64,000 bases of DNA. Source: JAILLW01 sp045629045 (GTDB taxonomy: Bacteria; Bacillota; Clostridia; Lachnospirales; Lachnospiraceae). Shown piece after piece: positions 34,174 through 43,276 of the stretch. The position numbers were made by a program, and so were the translations under genes. Numbering within the stretch: the first letter of the stretch is position 1; the number at the start of each line of letters is the position of its first letter. The notes under the pieces were generated by a model. The model was not told where the DNA came from and ran no database searches. It saw nothing but the letters and a program-made list of their open reading frames with translations. The stretch is taken from NCBI GenBank assembly GCA_045629045.1, contig JAZQQM010000016.1, forward strand, positions 24,740 through 88,739, given 5' to 3'.

Positions 34174-36609
34174 TTACTCTTTTGAATTAAAATCCACCAT
34201 TACCATCGTGATATCGTCAAACTGATCTGCACCATCTATGAACCTGTCGATATCAGCCTGCACACCTGCTAATATTTCCTGCTGAGAATCTGACTTATGT
34301 GCATTTATATATGTATAAAGTCTCTCTTCTCCGTACAGTTCATTATCGTTGCTCGTAGCTTCCGTAACACCGTCGGTATAAAGATATATTCTGTCCCCCG
34401 GCTCCATATCGAATTCCCAAAGCTTATACTTAATGCCATCCATACCTGCCAATACAAGTCCGGGCTTTGTTCTTAAATATTCAAAGCTTTCCGTGTCTTT
34501 ATGATAAACAAGCGGAGGATTATGACCTGCATTTGCATAAGTAACATGTCCTGTCTTATAATCCAATATTCCCATCCACACGGTTACGAACATTCCTGCT
34601 TCGTTACTCTCGCACAAACGATCATTAGCCTTTGTAATAACCTCCTCAACACTAAGGTTATTCTCAGCCATATTTTTAATCATTGTCTTGGCTGTCATCA
34701 TAAACATTGCCGCAGGAATTCCTTTGCCGGAAACATCAGCTATCATAAATGCAAGCTTATTGCCCGGAAGTGTATAAAAATCATAGAAATCTCCGCCGAC
34801 CTCTTTAGCTGTATTCATGGTTGCATAAACATCAAAATTAGGGATAGCGGTTATTGCCGAAGTCAATGTGGGAAGCGCAGACATCTGAATATCCTTGGCA
34901 TATGCAAGTTCCTTGTCTATTCTGGCTGCAGCCTCTGCAATATATCTTTTTAATGTATCCACTGTTGAATTGATGTCATTGGACAACGAAGCAAATTCAT
35001 CGGAGCTTCGCACATCAACGGTAACATCAAGATTACCCTCGATTATTTCGCCCAGCGAGCTGTTTATTCTGCGAATATTATCAACTACAAGCTTCTTGAT
35101 AAGGAAATAAATAATGCCGAATAACAATCCAAATACAAGAACTTCCATAAATGAATTGGTATATACTTCAATATCTCTGTATTCAAACGCTTCTGCTTCC
35201 GGAACAACGGCTATAACGTAATAACCTTCAACGAATTCATACTTACAGTATGCATTATAAGTACCATCATCCGTCACCGTGCAATTATAAAGTTTTCCGG
35301 GTACATATTCATCAGAAGACATTTTAAGTCCTATGTCACTCAGACTCTGTCCCTCATGGCCATGTGAATTGCTTACTATTCGTTCTTTCTCATCTGCAAT
35401 AATTAAGTATCCTGTCAAATCAACACGCCTGTTCAGCGTTAAGTCTGATACATGAGCGGCCAAATCCTTTTGGAATTCGTCCGCATCATAGCCAACCTGA
35501 ACAAAACCGCCGTTATCAAGAATATACGCTGCATATTTCATGTAGATTGTGTCACCGTTATCGGAATAGGTAATAGGACCGTAATCCTGAACGCGGCTAC
35601 TGTATTTGAACTTAATTATATCCATGAAATATTCGGCTTGTTCACCGCTATTCATGTCAAACCCTATAAATGCGGGATTGGTGGAGGACGTTATTATACC
35701 GTCTTTATTCACAACATTTATTTCAGATACTCCCACAGATTGAGTCAACGAAACAATATCACAATCTGCATTTGCACTAATCTCGTCTGCGCATCTATAG
35801 GCTTTGTCCAAAATATTCTTGTCGGAAGAAATCGTGATTTCGTTTTTAACGTCTTCTATATTGGAATCCATTAAGGCTTCCATTTTGGAATAATTCATAT
35901 TCGTCTGCAATGCTGCCACGAATAACGTTGTTACCAAAAAAGCCACCACGACGGTAACCAAAAGGGCAACCTGCACCTGCTGTGAAATATTTCTAATCTT
36001 ATTATCTTTCTTTTCTGCCTTTTGGGATATAAGACCGACCAGCAAAAGAGCCATGCCGGTGGCCAGTGAATTGGCAATTACCATAGGTCCGGTACATTTA
36101 CGTACGATTACAAAGGCCTTAGATGCATCATCAATATGTGTTAAGAAAACAAGCATCATATGAAATACTTCCATTATTACGCCTAATGAAAGTCCAATAC
36201 CCCAAGTTGGGCACTTATCATCAAATAAATGTTTGCGAAGGCCTGCTGCCAATAATCCCGCACAAACAGTAGACACAGAACAGGCTACCTGAGAATAGGT
36301 GCCGCGTCCCCATCCCGCTGCAAACCATCTTTCAACGCCTCCGATAATTCCGGAAATAATACCCGAGGGCGCGCCGAAAATCAATCCTGCACATAAAGGC
36401 GCAGCATCTCTGGCGTTAGCAGTGGCGCCTCCTATATCAACACCAAATTCAGTGCCGCATACGGCAACCAAGCCAAAAATAACTCCTATTATCGCCTGTT
36501 GAAACCAATATGAAGTTTTTCCAAAAACTGTTTTCTTTTGAAAAAGATAGAGCACTACCGAAACAGTTATGGGAATCAATGCCAATAAACCAAGCCTAAA
36601 ATAAATCAT
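34174..36609 (-). CDS. Membrane sensor PP2C-type Ser/Thr phosphatase (RsbU/SpoIIE)
   Basis: An 811-aa protein in four parts: a 5TMR-like N-terminal membrane region (1-200), a second helix near 217-237 with an extracytoplasmic sensor domain to about 475, a helix near 480-500 followed by a HAMP segment (to 555), and a C-terminal PP2C_SIG/SpoIIE domain. Metal-binding Asps appear in EVGGDFYDF, IADVSGKGIPAAMFM, TDGVTEA and DDITMVMV. Such phosphatases act on anti-sigma-factor antagonists. No antagonist or anti-sigma gene is adjacent. It lies between two SGNH-like genes, with AAGGAGG before the ATG. Confidence 0.9.
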   Translation of the reverse strand: MIYFRLGLLALIPITVSVVLYLFQKKTVFGKTSYWFQQAIIGVIFGLVAVCGTEFGVDIGGATANARDAAPLCAGLIFGAPSGIISGIIGGVERWFAAGWGRGTYSQVACSVSTVCAGLLAAGLRKHLFDDKCPTWGIGLSLGVIMEVFHMMLVFLTHIDDASKAFVIVRKCTGPMVIANSLATGMALLLVGLISQKAEKKDNKIRNISQQVQVALLVTVVVAFLVTTLFVAALQTNMNYSKMEALMDSNIEDVKNEITISSDKNILDKAYRCADEISANADCDIVSLTQSVGVSEINVVNKDGIITSSTNPAFIGFDMNSGEQAEYFMDIIKFKYSSRVQDYGPITYSDNGDTIYMKYAAYILDNGGFVQVGYDADEFQKDLAAHVSDLTLNRRVDLTGYLIIADEKERIVSNSHGHEGQSLSDIGLKMSSDEYVPGKLYNCTVTDDGTYNAYCKYEFVEGYYVIAVVPEAEAFEYRDIEVYTNSFMEVLVFGLLFGIIYFLIKKLVVDNIRRINSSLGEIIEGNLDVTVDVRSSDEFASLSNDINSTVDTLKRYIAEAAARIDKELAYAKDIQMSALPTLTSAITAIPNFDVYATMNTAKEVGGDFYDFYTLPGNKLAFMIADVSGKGIPAAMFMMTAKTMIKNMAENNLSVEEVITKANDRLCESNEAGMFVTVWMGILDYKTGHVTYANAGHNPPLVYHKDTESFEYLRTKPGLVLAGMDGIKYKLWEFDMEPGDRIYLYTDGVTEATSNDNELYGEERLYTYINAHKSDSQQEILAGVQADIDRFIDGADQFDDITMVMVDFNSKE

Positions 36610-36618
36610 TAATCCTCC

Positions 36619-37596
36619 TTAGTCAGGACTCTTTACCGTAATCATATTATTATTAATGACATAAGCAATTCTGTCTGCAAGAAGTTCTCTTCCCGCATCA
36701 TTATAGTGCATATGATCGACCATATATTCTTTGTAATTTCCTTCATTGATCGTTCCGTAATAATTATCTATCAGTGAGCAACCACAGCCTATGGTTGCAT
36801 CAATTTCCTTCTGAACATAATAAGGCAAAGTTCCGTTTCCTATATCTTTGGTAGTACCGCTGTATAATTTTCCATCCTCATCCCGGTATTCCGCATATGT
36901 TGGTGTCATAACAAAGGTTCTTATGAAAGGCCAGTTTTCATTAACCGTATCAAGAAAATATCTAAGTCCTCCCGTAAATGCGGCCAAATCCGTGGGTACC
37001 TCTTCATTGTCACAAGGCATACCAAGATTATAGTCTGTGCTGTCGTACATAATAACCAAAACATCTACCTTGTTCATATCAAGGTTCTTTATGGCATCTA
37101 TGGATTCTCTATAGATTTCCTTTTCTTCTTCTTCCACATAATTGTAAGCCGATTCCATAGGCTTAAACTCTCCGGATAAAAGAGCAACTCCGATTGATGG
37201 CAGATTGTAGTGATCCCAAGGATACGAAGTGCTGATCGGTACATTATGATAACAGGTTGAAGATTGAGGAAAAGCAATATCAATAACCTTACCGCCTGTT
37301 TTTTCACCTATCAGATTAGCAAGACCTTTTGAAGAGCGGTCATCCGTAAATGGATTATTACCTATACACAGAATCGTTAATTCTCCGTCATCTTCATGAC
37401 CTTCGAATCTTGAAGACTCCATGGGAATAATCATATCCAGAACCTCAACATCAAATTCCGACGGATCAATCTGTTCTACCGTATCTTCTTTGTTATACGC
37501 GCCACTATTCCAACGAATCAATCTATATGCCGCAACTCCGATAATTACCAAAATCAGTCCTATAATTACTATTTGAACAATTGTACTTTTCTTCAT
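36619..37596 (-). CDS. Membrane-anchored SGNH-like protein lacking the block I Ser
   Basis: 325 aa with one N-terminal helix (about 7-24). The extracytoplasmic part has a block-I-like strand ending CIGNNPF at 77-83, a strand with VLVIMYDSTDYN and a C-terminal DHMHYNDAGRELLAD resembling block V (DxxH). The nucleophile position of GDS is occupied by Asn (GNN), so ordinary ester hydrolysis seems doubtful. It may be a binding or scaffold relative. It lies 2 nt after the S41 protease and 9 nt before the phosphatase gene. Confidence 0.6.
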   Translation of the reverse strand: MKKSTIVQIVIIGLILVIIGVAAYRLIRWNSGAYNKEDTVEQIDPSEFDVEVLDMIIPMESSRFEGHEDDGELTILCIGNNPFTDDRSSKGLANLIGEKTGGKVIDIAFPQSSTCYHNVPISTSYPWDHYNLPSIGVALLSGEFKPMESAYNYVEEEEKEIYRESIDAIKNLDMNKVDVLVIMYDSTDYNLGMPCDNEEVPTDLAAFTGGLRYFLDTVNENWPFIRTFVMTPTYAEYRDEDGKLYSGTTKDIGNGTLPYYVQKEIDATIGCGCSLIDNYYGTINEGNYKEYMVDHMHYNDAGRELLADRIAYVINNNMITVKSPD

Positions 37597-37598
37597 TC

Positions 37599-38828
37599 TT
37601 ATTGACCTATTTTCTCTCTTAATACTTCTATAGCCTTTGTTATTTGATTGTCTTCCCCTGACTTTTCGGCAAGTTCCTTATCATATTCAATCACAATATC
37701 AGGCTCAATACCTATACCCTGAATATTTTTGCCCGAAGGGGTATAGTACGCACTTGTTGTAAGCTTTATTGCAGAACCGTCATTCATGTCAAAGAATCCC
37801 TGAACAATTCCTTTACCAAATGTAGTTGTACCGATAAGCGTTCCTATTCCGTAATCCTGAATAGCCCCTGACAAAATTTCCGATGCGCTTGCCGAATAGC
37901 CGTTGATAAGAACAACAAGAGGCATATCAATCTTATTCTTACCGTCACAGGTATAATTGGTCCTTTTTCCCTTAACATTTTCGGTATATACGATTATTCC
38001 TTCCGGTAAGATGCGTCTGGCAACTTCTACACAGGCATTAAGATTTCCGCCGGGATTATATCGCAAATCAAGAATCAATCCCTTTATGTTTTCGGCACGC
38101 AAATCAACCATAGCCTCATTAAATTGGTCTATTGTATTCTCATCAAACTCTTTAATTCGAATATACCCGATCTCTTCATCCTCGATTAATATTCCCGCAT
38201 CAACAGAAGTAGTCTCTATCAATTTACCTCGCTTAACATCAAACTCTACGAAGTCATCCTCACGGAACATCTTAATATGAACCATGGAATTTTCGGGACC
38301 TTTAATCAAGTCAACCACTTGTGAAAGACTAAGTCCCATGGTAGATACACCATCCACTTCGTATATGATGTCACCTTCGATTATTCCCACCTCTTCCGCC
38401 GGAGATTGCTCGAAAACTCCGGAAATAATAGGCATGTCTGTCTCCGTATCAAGAGCCACATAGCATCCTATTCCGTAAGATATTCCTTCATAATCATCCA
38501 TTTCCGCCTTAAGCTCTTCAGCCGAATAATACTCGGCGTATGGGTCGTTAAGTGATTCCACAATTCCTTTGTAAATTCCCTCGGTTATATTGTCGGTTGA
38601 CACGTCATCGGAATACTTATAAAAAGATTTATCAATGATTTTTACCATCTCATTTATTTTTTTGTTTTCTTTTTCACCAATGAGATTGTTCTTATTTTGA
38701 AAATGGGATACTGCAAAGCCCACTCCGACAATAACTCCCACAAGAGCCACGCCAATAAGCAGTCCTATAACCATACCGCGTACCTTGGCATTTTCCACGG
38801 ACTCTTTTGTAAATATTTCCTCTTCCAT
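37599..38828 (-). CDS. C-terminal processing peptidase, S41 family (CtpA/CtpB-like)
   Basis: About 409 aa from ATG 38826-38828, which follows GGGAG; the TTG 15 nt earlier overlaps that site. A membrane helix lies at about 17-43, a PDZ domain at about 115-200 and the S41 domain after. The catalytic Ser lies in NGYSASASE (309-317) and Lys339 in TTFGKG, as in CtpB. Such proteases trim cell-wall or sporulation proteins. It lies directly after the M23 gene of the ftsEX group, so processing of the hydrolase system is plausible. Confidence 0.94.
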   Translation of the reverse strand: MEEEIFTKESVENAKVRGMVIGLLIGVALVGVIVGVGFAVSHFQNKNNLIGEKENKKINEMVKIIDKSFYKYSDDVSTDNITEGIYKGIVESLNDPYAEYYSAEELKAEMDDYEGISYGIGCYVALDTETDMPIISGVFEQSPAEEVGIIEGDIIYEVDGVSTMGLSLSQVVDLIKGPENSMVHIKMFREDDFVEFDVKRGKLIETTSVDAGILIEDEEIGYIRIKEFDENTIDQFNEAMVDLRAENIKGLILDLRYNPGGNLNACVEVARRILPEGIIVYTENVKGKRTNYTCDGKNKIDMPLVVLINGYSASASEILSGAIQDYGIGTLIGTTTFGKGIVQGFFDMNDGSAIKLTTSAYYTPSGKNIQGIGIEPDIVIEYDKELAEKSGEDNQITKAIEVLREKIGQ

Positions 38829-38845
38829 CCTAATCTCCCACAATT

Positions 38846-40066
38846 TTATCTGCTTATATAGTTCCAGGGGCTGACATAATTACCATTCTTCCTGACACTA
38901 AAATGCAAATGATTTCCGGTAGAACGGCCTGTCGATCCAACTGCCGCTATCTTCTGACCCTTAGAAACCTCCTGCCCTTTAGAAACATAAAGAGCCGAAG
39001 CATGCATGTAAATTGTATATAAGCCGTCACCATGATCTATCATAATGTAATTTCCCATGGTCGAACTGTAATCGGCCGCAACTACCTTACCGTTGTATGC
39101 CGCAAGAATCGGACTACCTCCGGGCGCTGCCAAATCAACACCGTTATGGAACTGCTGAGTTCCCAAAATAGGATGAATTCTGTAACCAAAATCATCCGAA
39201 ACACGTTTCATGTTAGGACATGGGAATGTAAACATTCCGCCGTCATATCTTCGACCCTGTTCTGCAGCAAGCTTCTTGCGTTCTTCTGCAACTGCTGCCT
39301 CCAAAGCCTCAATCTCTTCATTTTCAGCCGCAATTTGAGCCTCATATTCGGCTATTGCTGCCGTCTTGTCCTTAATATCCGAACTTAACTTATATATTTC
39401 GGCTTCCTTTGCCTCAATAAGTTCATTTAATGCAGCCTCTTCTTCTTCCTGCGCTTTTTTCGTCTCATCAAGAAGTGCTTTTTCTTCTTCAAGGGCCTCC
39501 TTGCACAAAGTAACATATTCGGTATAGGCCACATACTCGTCAAGCATACGTCTGTCATACGCCGACAGACTCTCTACATATTCTGCCTTATTAAGCATAT
39601 CTCCGAAGGTCTTTGCCGAAAATACAAGTTCCATATACATAGAATCACCACGTTCATACATAAACTTGATTCGCGACTTCATTGCCTCGTACTGTGCAGT
39701 CTGAACTTCAATTGCTTCCTCAAGTTCTTTTTCGGTATTGGCAATCTCGTTTTCCTTAATCGCTATATCATTGGACAGTTCTGTGATTTTTGACTGAATA
39801 GTACTAAGCTGTCCGTCAAGTTCGGTAACATAATTTGACAAATCCGTCTTTGAACTTTCAAGGCTTGCTTTCAGCTTCTTAACATCCGTAAGACCGCTTT
39901 GAAGTTTCTTTTTTTCTGCCTGAGCCTGCTTAATCTCTTCTTCCTTTTTACGAATACTGTCATTGGTCAGTTCATCGGCATAAGTCACATTACCGCATTC
40001 AAAGGCCGTCAAAGATATCATTATTAAACTTAATACAACGCAAATAAGTTGCTTAAATCTTTTCAT
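38846..40066 (-). CDS. Secreted coiled-coil M23 (LytM) protein, EnvC/PcsB-like
   Basis: 406 aa: a signal peptide (1-30), a long coiled coil with Glu/Lys/Ala-rich heptads (35-270) and a C-terminal M23 domain. Zinc ligands are visible in HNGVD and HLHFSV, with MIDHGDGLYTIYMH in between. Directly downstream of ftsE-ftsX it fits the EnvC/PcsB type, in which FtsEX moves the coiled coil to turn on wall cleavage at division. Because both HxxxD and HxH are retained it may itself be a hydrolase; EnvC has lost them. Confidence 0.92.
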   Translation of the reverse strand: MKRFKQLICVVLSLIMISLTAFECGNVTYADELTNDSIRKKEEEIKQAQAEKKKLQSGLTDVKKLKASLESSKTDLSNYVTELDGQLSTIQSKITELSNDIAIKENEIANTEKELEEAIEVQTAQYEAMKSRIKFMYERGDSMYMELVFSAKTFGDMLNKAEYVESLSAYDRRMLDEYVAYTEYVTLCKEALEEEKALLDETKKAQEEEEAALNELIEAKEAEIYKLSSDIKDKTAAIAEYEAQIAAENEEIEALEAAVAEERKKLAAEQGRRYDGGMFTFPCPNMKRVSDDFGYRIHPILGTQQFHNGVDLAAPGGSPILAAYNGKVVAADYSSTMGNYIMIDHGDGLYTIYMHASALYVSKGQEVSKGQKIAAVGSTGRSTGNHLHFSVRKNGNYVSPWNYISR

Positions 40067-40077
40067 GAATCTCCCTG

Positions 40078-40974
40078 TTATACTCTAAGATGCTTTCTTA
40101 CCGTAATTGCACTACCAAAGAAACCTATACCCACGCCGATAATCAAAGACACCGGAAGTAATGTATTAAAAATTTCCTGTACCGACAAAAATACGAGTAT
40201 TTCATTTAATGATGTAAATTCCGACTGAATATAAACAAGCACTTTGTTATACAAAAAGTAGATAATTACATCCGGAATAAATGCTCCGACAGCTCCGATA
40301 ATCATACCTTCAATAACGAAAGGCGACCTTACGAAAAAGTCGGTTGCACCTATATATTTCATTATCGATATTTCTTCCTTACGTACGGAAATACCGATTG
40401 TAACCGTGTTGCTTATCAAGAATACGGATACTGCCAGCAGAATAATTATGATACCTGCCGAAATATATGCTATAAGTGCATTTGCCCCCGTTAAGGTTGA
40501 CGCTGTAACTTCCGATCTGTTTACGGTACGAATGCCCTGAACGGACTCCAGATAAGATACTAATGCCGGCTGCATGGAAACATCTGACATATATATTTCG
40601 TAACTTGCCGAATCTGCAAGGGGATTTTCAGTAAATCCGTCCGAATATTCTCCTAAGTATTCAACCTTAAATGATTCCCAGGCTTCATCTGCCGAGATAA
40701 ATACCTTCTTTGCTACCTCAGGTCGCTTATCAATAAGAGCACCTATTTCATCGATTCTTTCCTGGGTAATTCCCTCATCAAAGAATACTGTAACAGAGAC
40801 TCCTTCCTCAACGTTGTGAACTATGTTCTGGAAGTTATCTATAACACAGTAGAACAAACCAAATAAGAAAAGGCAGGCGCCTATAGTTGCAATGGAAGCA
40901 AGAGAGAACCACTTGTTTCTGAAAATATTAATGAAACCCTGTTTGATGGTATAGAATAATGTACTAATCTTCAT
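40078..40974 (-). CDS. ftsX: Cell division protein FtsX
   Basis: 298 aa with four membrane helices: one near residue 22-44, then an extracytoplasmic domain (45-165), and three more at about 170-193, 218-240 and 268-290. The FtsX signature SNTVTIGISVRKEEISIMKYIGA lies after the second helix. It forms the membrane half of FtsEX and overlaps ftsE by 11 nt. Confidence 0.96.
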   Translation of the reverse strand: MKISTLFYTIKQGFINIFRNKWFSLASIATIGACLFLFGLFYCVIDNFQNIVHNVEEGVSVTVFFDEGITQERIDEIGALIDKRPEVAKKVFISADEAWESFKVEYLGEYSDGFTENPLADSASYEIYMSDVSMQPALVSYLESVQGIRTVNRSEVTASTLTGANALIAYISAGIIIILLAVSVFLISNTVTIGISVRKEEISIMKYIGATDFFVRSPFVIEGMIIGAVGAFIPDVIIYFLYNKVLVYIQSEFTSLNEILVFLSVQEIFNTLLPVSLIIGVGIGFFGSAITVRKHLRV

Positions 40975-41713
40975 TTACGTAACCACCTCTCTCTTCATCG
41001 CTGACAATAACGCCCTTTTTCATGGTTACAACACGTTTTTTCATGGTATCCACTATTTCTCTGTTATGAGTTACCATCAATACGGTTGTACCGTTTTCAT
41101 TAATCTGCTCAAGCAATTTCATGATTTCCCATGTTGTATCCGGATCAAGATTACCTGTAGGCTCATCCGCAAGCAAAATAGCCGGACGATTAACAAGTGC
41201 TCTTGCAATTGCGACTCTTTGCTGCTCACCGCCGGATAACTGACGGGGGCGTGCTTTGTATTTTCCCGCAAGTCCCACCGTAGCAAGTATACTCGGAACG
41301 TTTCGCTTAATTTCCTTATTGGGGACCTGAATAATTCTCTGTGCAAACGCAACATTCTCATAAACATTTCTGTCTTTGAGCAATCTAAAGTCCTGGAATA
41401 CTATTCCCAAATTACGTCTGTATTTAGGAATTTTACGATGACGGAGTCGGTTTAAATCTTCTCCCATAACCATAATCTTACCGTCCGTTGCGGTAAGTTC
41501 TTTAAGAAGAAGCTTAATCATCGTAGATTTACCGGAACCGCTGTCACCGATAATAAATACGAATTCGCCTTTCTTAACTCTTAAGTCTATGCCGTTAAGT
41601 GCAGGAGCTCCGGTTGCATATGACTTACTGACATTTTCCAAGGTGATAATATCGCCATTGGGATTTAGTCTTAACTTCTTTTTGTTTCGTGCTTCTTTAG
41701 ACAATTTAGCCAA
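40964..41713 (-). CDS. ftsE: Cell division ATP-binding protein FtsE
   Basis: A 249-aa ABC ATPase: Walker A GDSGSGKSTMIKLLLKEL, signature LSGGEQQRVAIARALVNRPA, Walker B ILLADEPTGNLDP. An N-terminal 20-residue basic extension precedes the usual start of FtsE. The start codon is TTG (plus-strand caa 41711-41713) behind GGAGA. It drives FtsX to activate the wall hydrolase encoded next. Confidence 0.97.
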   Translation of the reverse strand: MAKLSKEARNKKKLRLNPNGDIITLENVSKSYATGAPALNGIDLRVKKGEFVFIIGDSGSGKSTMIKLLLKELTATDGKIMVMGEDLNRLRHRKIPKYRRNLGIVFQDFRLLKDRNVYENVAFAQRIIQVPNKEIKRNVPSILATVGLAGKYKARPRQLSGGEQQRVAIARALVNRPAILLADEPTGNLDPDTTWEIMKLLEQINENGTTVLMVTHNREIVDTMKKRVVTMKKGVIVSDEERGGYVNED

Positions 41714-41732
41714 CGTCGTTCTCCTTTACCTG

Positions 41733-42821
41733 TTAATAATCAAAGTTTTCCATATATTTCATATACTTAATAACCATCAAAGATATATGGAAGGTAATTG
41801 CATCATCAAACTTCCTTATATCAAGACCTGTAGATTTTTGAAGTTTATCCAGTCTGTATACCAATGTATTTCTGTGAATAAACAACTGTCTTGAAGTCTC
41901 TGACACATTAAGCGAATACTCAAAGAACTTATTAATTGTTGTAAGTGTTTCCTCGTCCAGATTATCCGGTACATTGTCCCCGAATATTTCTCTTATGAAC
42001 ATTTTGCAAAGAGGAAGGGGTAACTGATAAATCAATCTTCCTATACCAAGTTCTTCATATGCGGCAACTTTTCTTTCTTCATAGAAAATCTTGCCGACAT
42101 CCATTGCCATTCTGGCTTCCTTGTAAGAACGTGATACTTCTTTTAACTCCTTAACAACTGTTCCGTAAGCAATTCTTATTCCCTTAAGTCCGTCTTTTGT
42201 AAGACCTTTTAATATGTACTTAACCAGTTTATCAATATCTTTCTTGGAAGAACCTTCAGAAAGATCTTTTATAATTACAACGTCCTTTTCATCAACGGCA
42301 GTAACGAAATCATTATTATTGGAAACAAATAATGCCTTAACTGATTCCAATGCATTAACTTCTCTTGTATTCTCACATTCCAAAGTCATAACAACTCTGG
42401 GAACATCTGAATCGATATGAAGTTTTTTTGCCCTACTGTATATATCAATCAACAGTAAATTATCAAGCAACAGATTCTTAACAAAGTTATCCTTATCAAA
42501 TCTTTCTTTGTAAGCAACCATCAGGTTCTGTATCTGAAAAGATGCCATCTTACCCACAACCCGAACATTATCCCCGGCTCCTAAAGCAACAAGGATATAT
42601 TCCACAAGATTTTCATCAAAAATCTTGAAATACTGACATCCCTTTATCTCCTGCGAATCTGCAGGGGATTTGGCAAACTCTGCTGCCTCACTACGAAACG
42701 AAATTGGCTCCGTAATTGTAGTAGCAACTTCCTTACCCTCTGAATCAAGCACAGAAAAATCGACCCTTGAAATAGTCTTAAGACCATCAATCGTATTCTG
42801 CAAAATTTGATTTGAAATCAT
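41733..42821 (-). CDS. PucR/CdaR-type transcriptional regulator
   Basis: 362 aa. The C-terminal helix-turn-helix of the PucR family is clear (LNVSETSRQLFIHRNTLVYR then LDKLQKSTGLDIRKFDDA). The N-terminal half resembles a sugar-diacid or PAS-like sensory domain. It is the first gene of the ftsEX operon, 20 nt before ftsE, so it may regulate division-linked genes or itself. Its own upstream region carries a 9-bp inverted repeat (42925-42954). The effector is unknown. Confidence 0.86.
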   Translation of the reverse strand: MISNQILQNTIDGLKTISRVDFSVLDSEGKEVATTITEPISFRSEAAEFAKSPADSQEIKGCQYFKIFDENLVEYILVALGAGDNVRVVGKMASFQIQNLMVAYKERFDKDNFVKNLLLDNLLLIDIYSRAKKLHIDSDVPRVVMTLECENTREVNALESVKALFVSNNNDFVTAVDEKDVVIIKDLSEGSSKKDIDKLVKYILKGLTKDGLKGIRIAYGTVVKELKEVSRSYKEARMAMDVGKIFYEERKVAAYEELGIGRLIYQLPLPLCKMFIREIFGDNVPDNLDEETLTTINKFFEYSLNVSETSRQLFIHRNTLVYRLDKLQKSTGLDIRKFDDAITFHISLMVIKYMKYMENFDY

Positions 42822-42924
42822 ATACTGCCCCTCTCTTTTAAGAAACGATTTCGTCAGTTTTACTAAAAAAGTTCAGACTTTTTAATATAAATAAAACAAA
42901 AGCCATTTCACATTTTAATATATT

Positions 42925-42954
42925 TTCACAATAATTACTACCCAATATTGTGAA
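42925..42954. promoter_or_regulatory. 9-bp inverted repeat between pucR-like gene and yjfB
   Basis: TTCACAATA at 42925-42933 and TATTGTGAA at 42946-42954 are perfect inverted copies with 12 nt between, two helical turns centre to centre. It sits 4 nt before the -35 of the yjfB promoter and about 100 nt upstream of the regulator gene, a good operator position. Confidence 0.55.
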
Positions 42955-42958
42955 TTTA

Positions 42959-42987
42959 TTGTGTATATTTTCCATATTCAATATGAT
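42959..42987 (+). promoter_or_regulatory. Predicted sigma-A promoter of yjfB-like gene
   Basis: -35 TTGTGT (42959-42964), a 17-nt spacer and -10 TATGAT (42982-42987). No sigma-D consensus is seen even though the product is motility-associated. AAAGGAG lies before the ATG. Confidence 0.6.
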
Positions 42988-43024
42988 AAAATAGTTCTAC
43001 CAGAAAACCGAAAGGAGTGATCGT

Positions 43025-43213
43025 ATGGATATTGCCGGTTTATCAACACAATTATCACAGGTTAATATTCAAAACCAATACGGCGTTGCGATGCTAAGCA
43101 AGTCTCTTGACAGCTTGGAAACGCAGGGTGCCAGTCTTGTAAGTATGATGGATCGCTCTATGGAGTTATCTGTCAACCCTTATATCGGAAGCAATTTCGA
43201 TATGTCGGTATAG
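43025..43213 (+). CDS. YjfB-family putative motility protein
   Basis: A 62-aa protein starting MDIAGLSTQLSQVNIQNQYG with a heptad-rich helix and a short C-terminus with NPYIGSNFD. This matches the small YjfB motility family, whose members are found in flagellated Firmicutes and whose exact role is unknown. It is a single-gene unit with a good AAAGGAG ribosome site and its own terminator. Confidence 0.82.
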   Translation: MDIAGLSTQLSQVNIQNQYGVAMLSKSLDSLETQGASLVSMMDRSMELSVNPYIGSNFDMSV

Positions 43214-43233
43214 CTGGTATTAACGTACGTACG

Positions 43234-43272
43234 AAAAGAGCTACTTTGTATTGATGCAAAGCAGCTCTTTTT
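43234..43272. terminator. Bidirectional intrinsic terminator
   Basis: Outer stem AAAGAGCT/AGCTCTTT and inner CTTTG/CAAAG around a short loop, with a T-run on each strand. It closes yjfB (plus) and the mutS2-cvfB operon (minus), which face each other. Confidence 0.88.
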
Positions 43273-43276
43273 GTGT

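Noticed and set aside
38829..38843. TTG start for the S41 protease
   Set aside because: The ribosome site GGGAG lies inside this extension, directly before the ATG at 38828.
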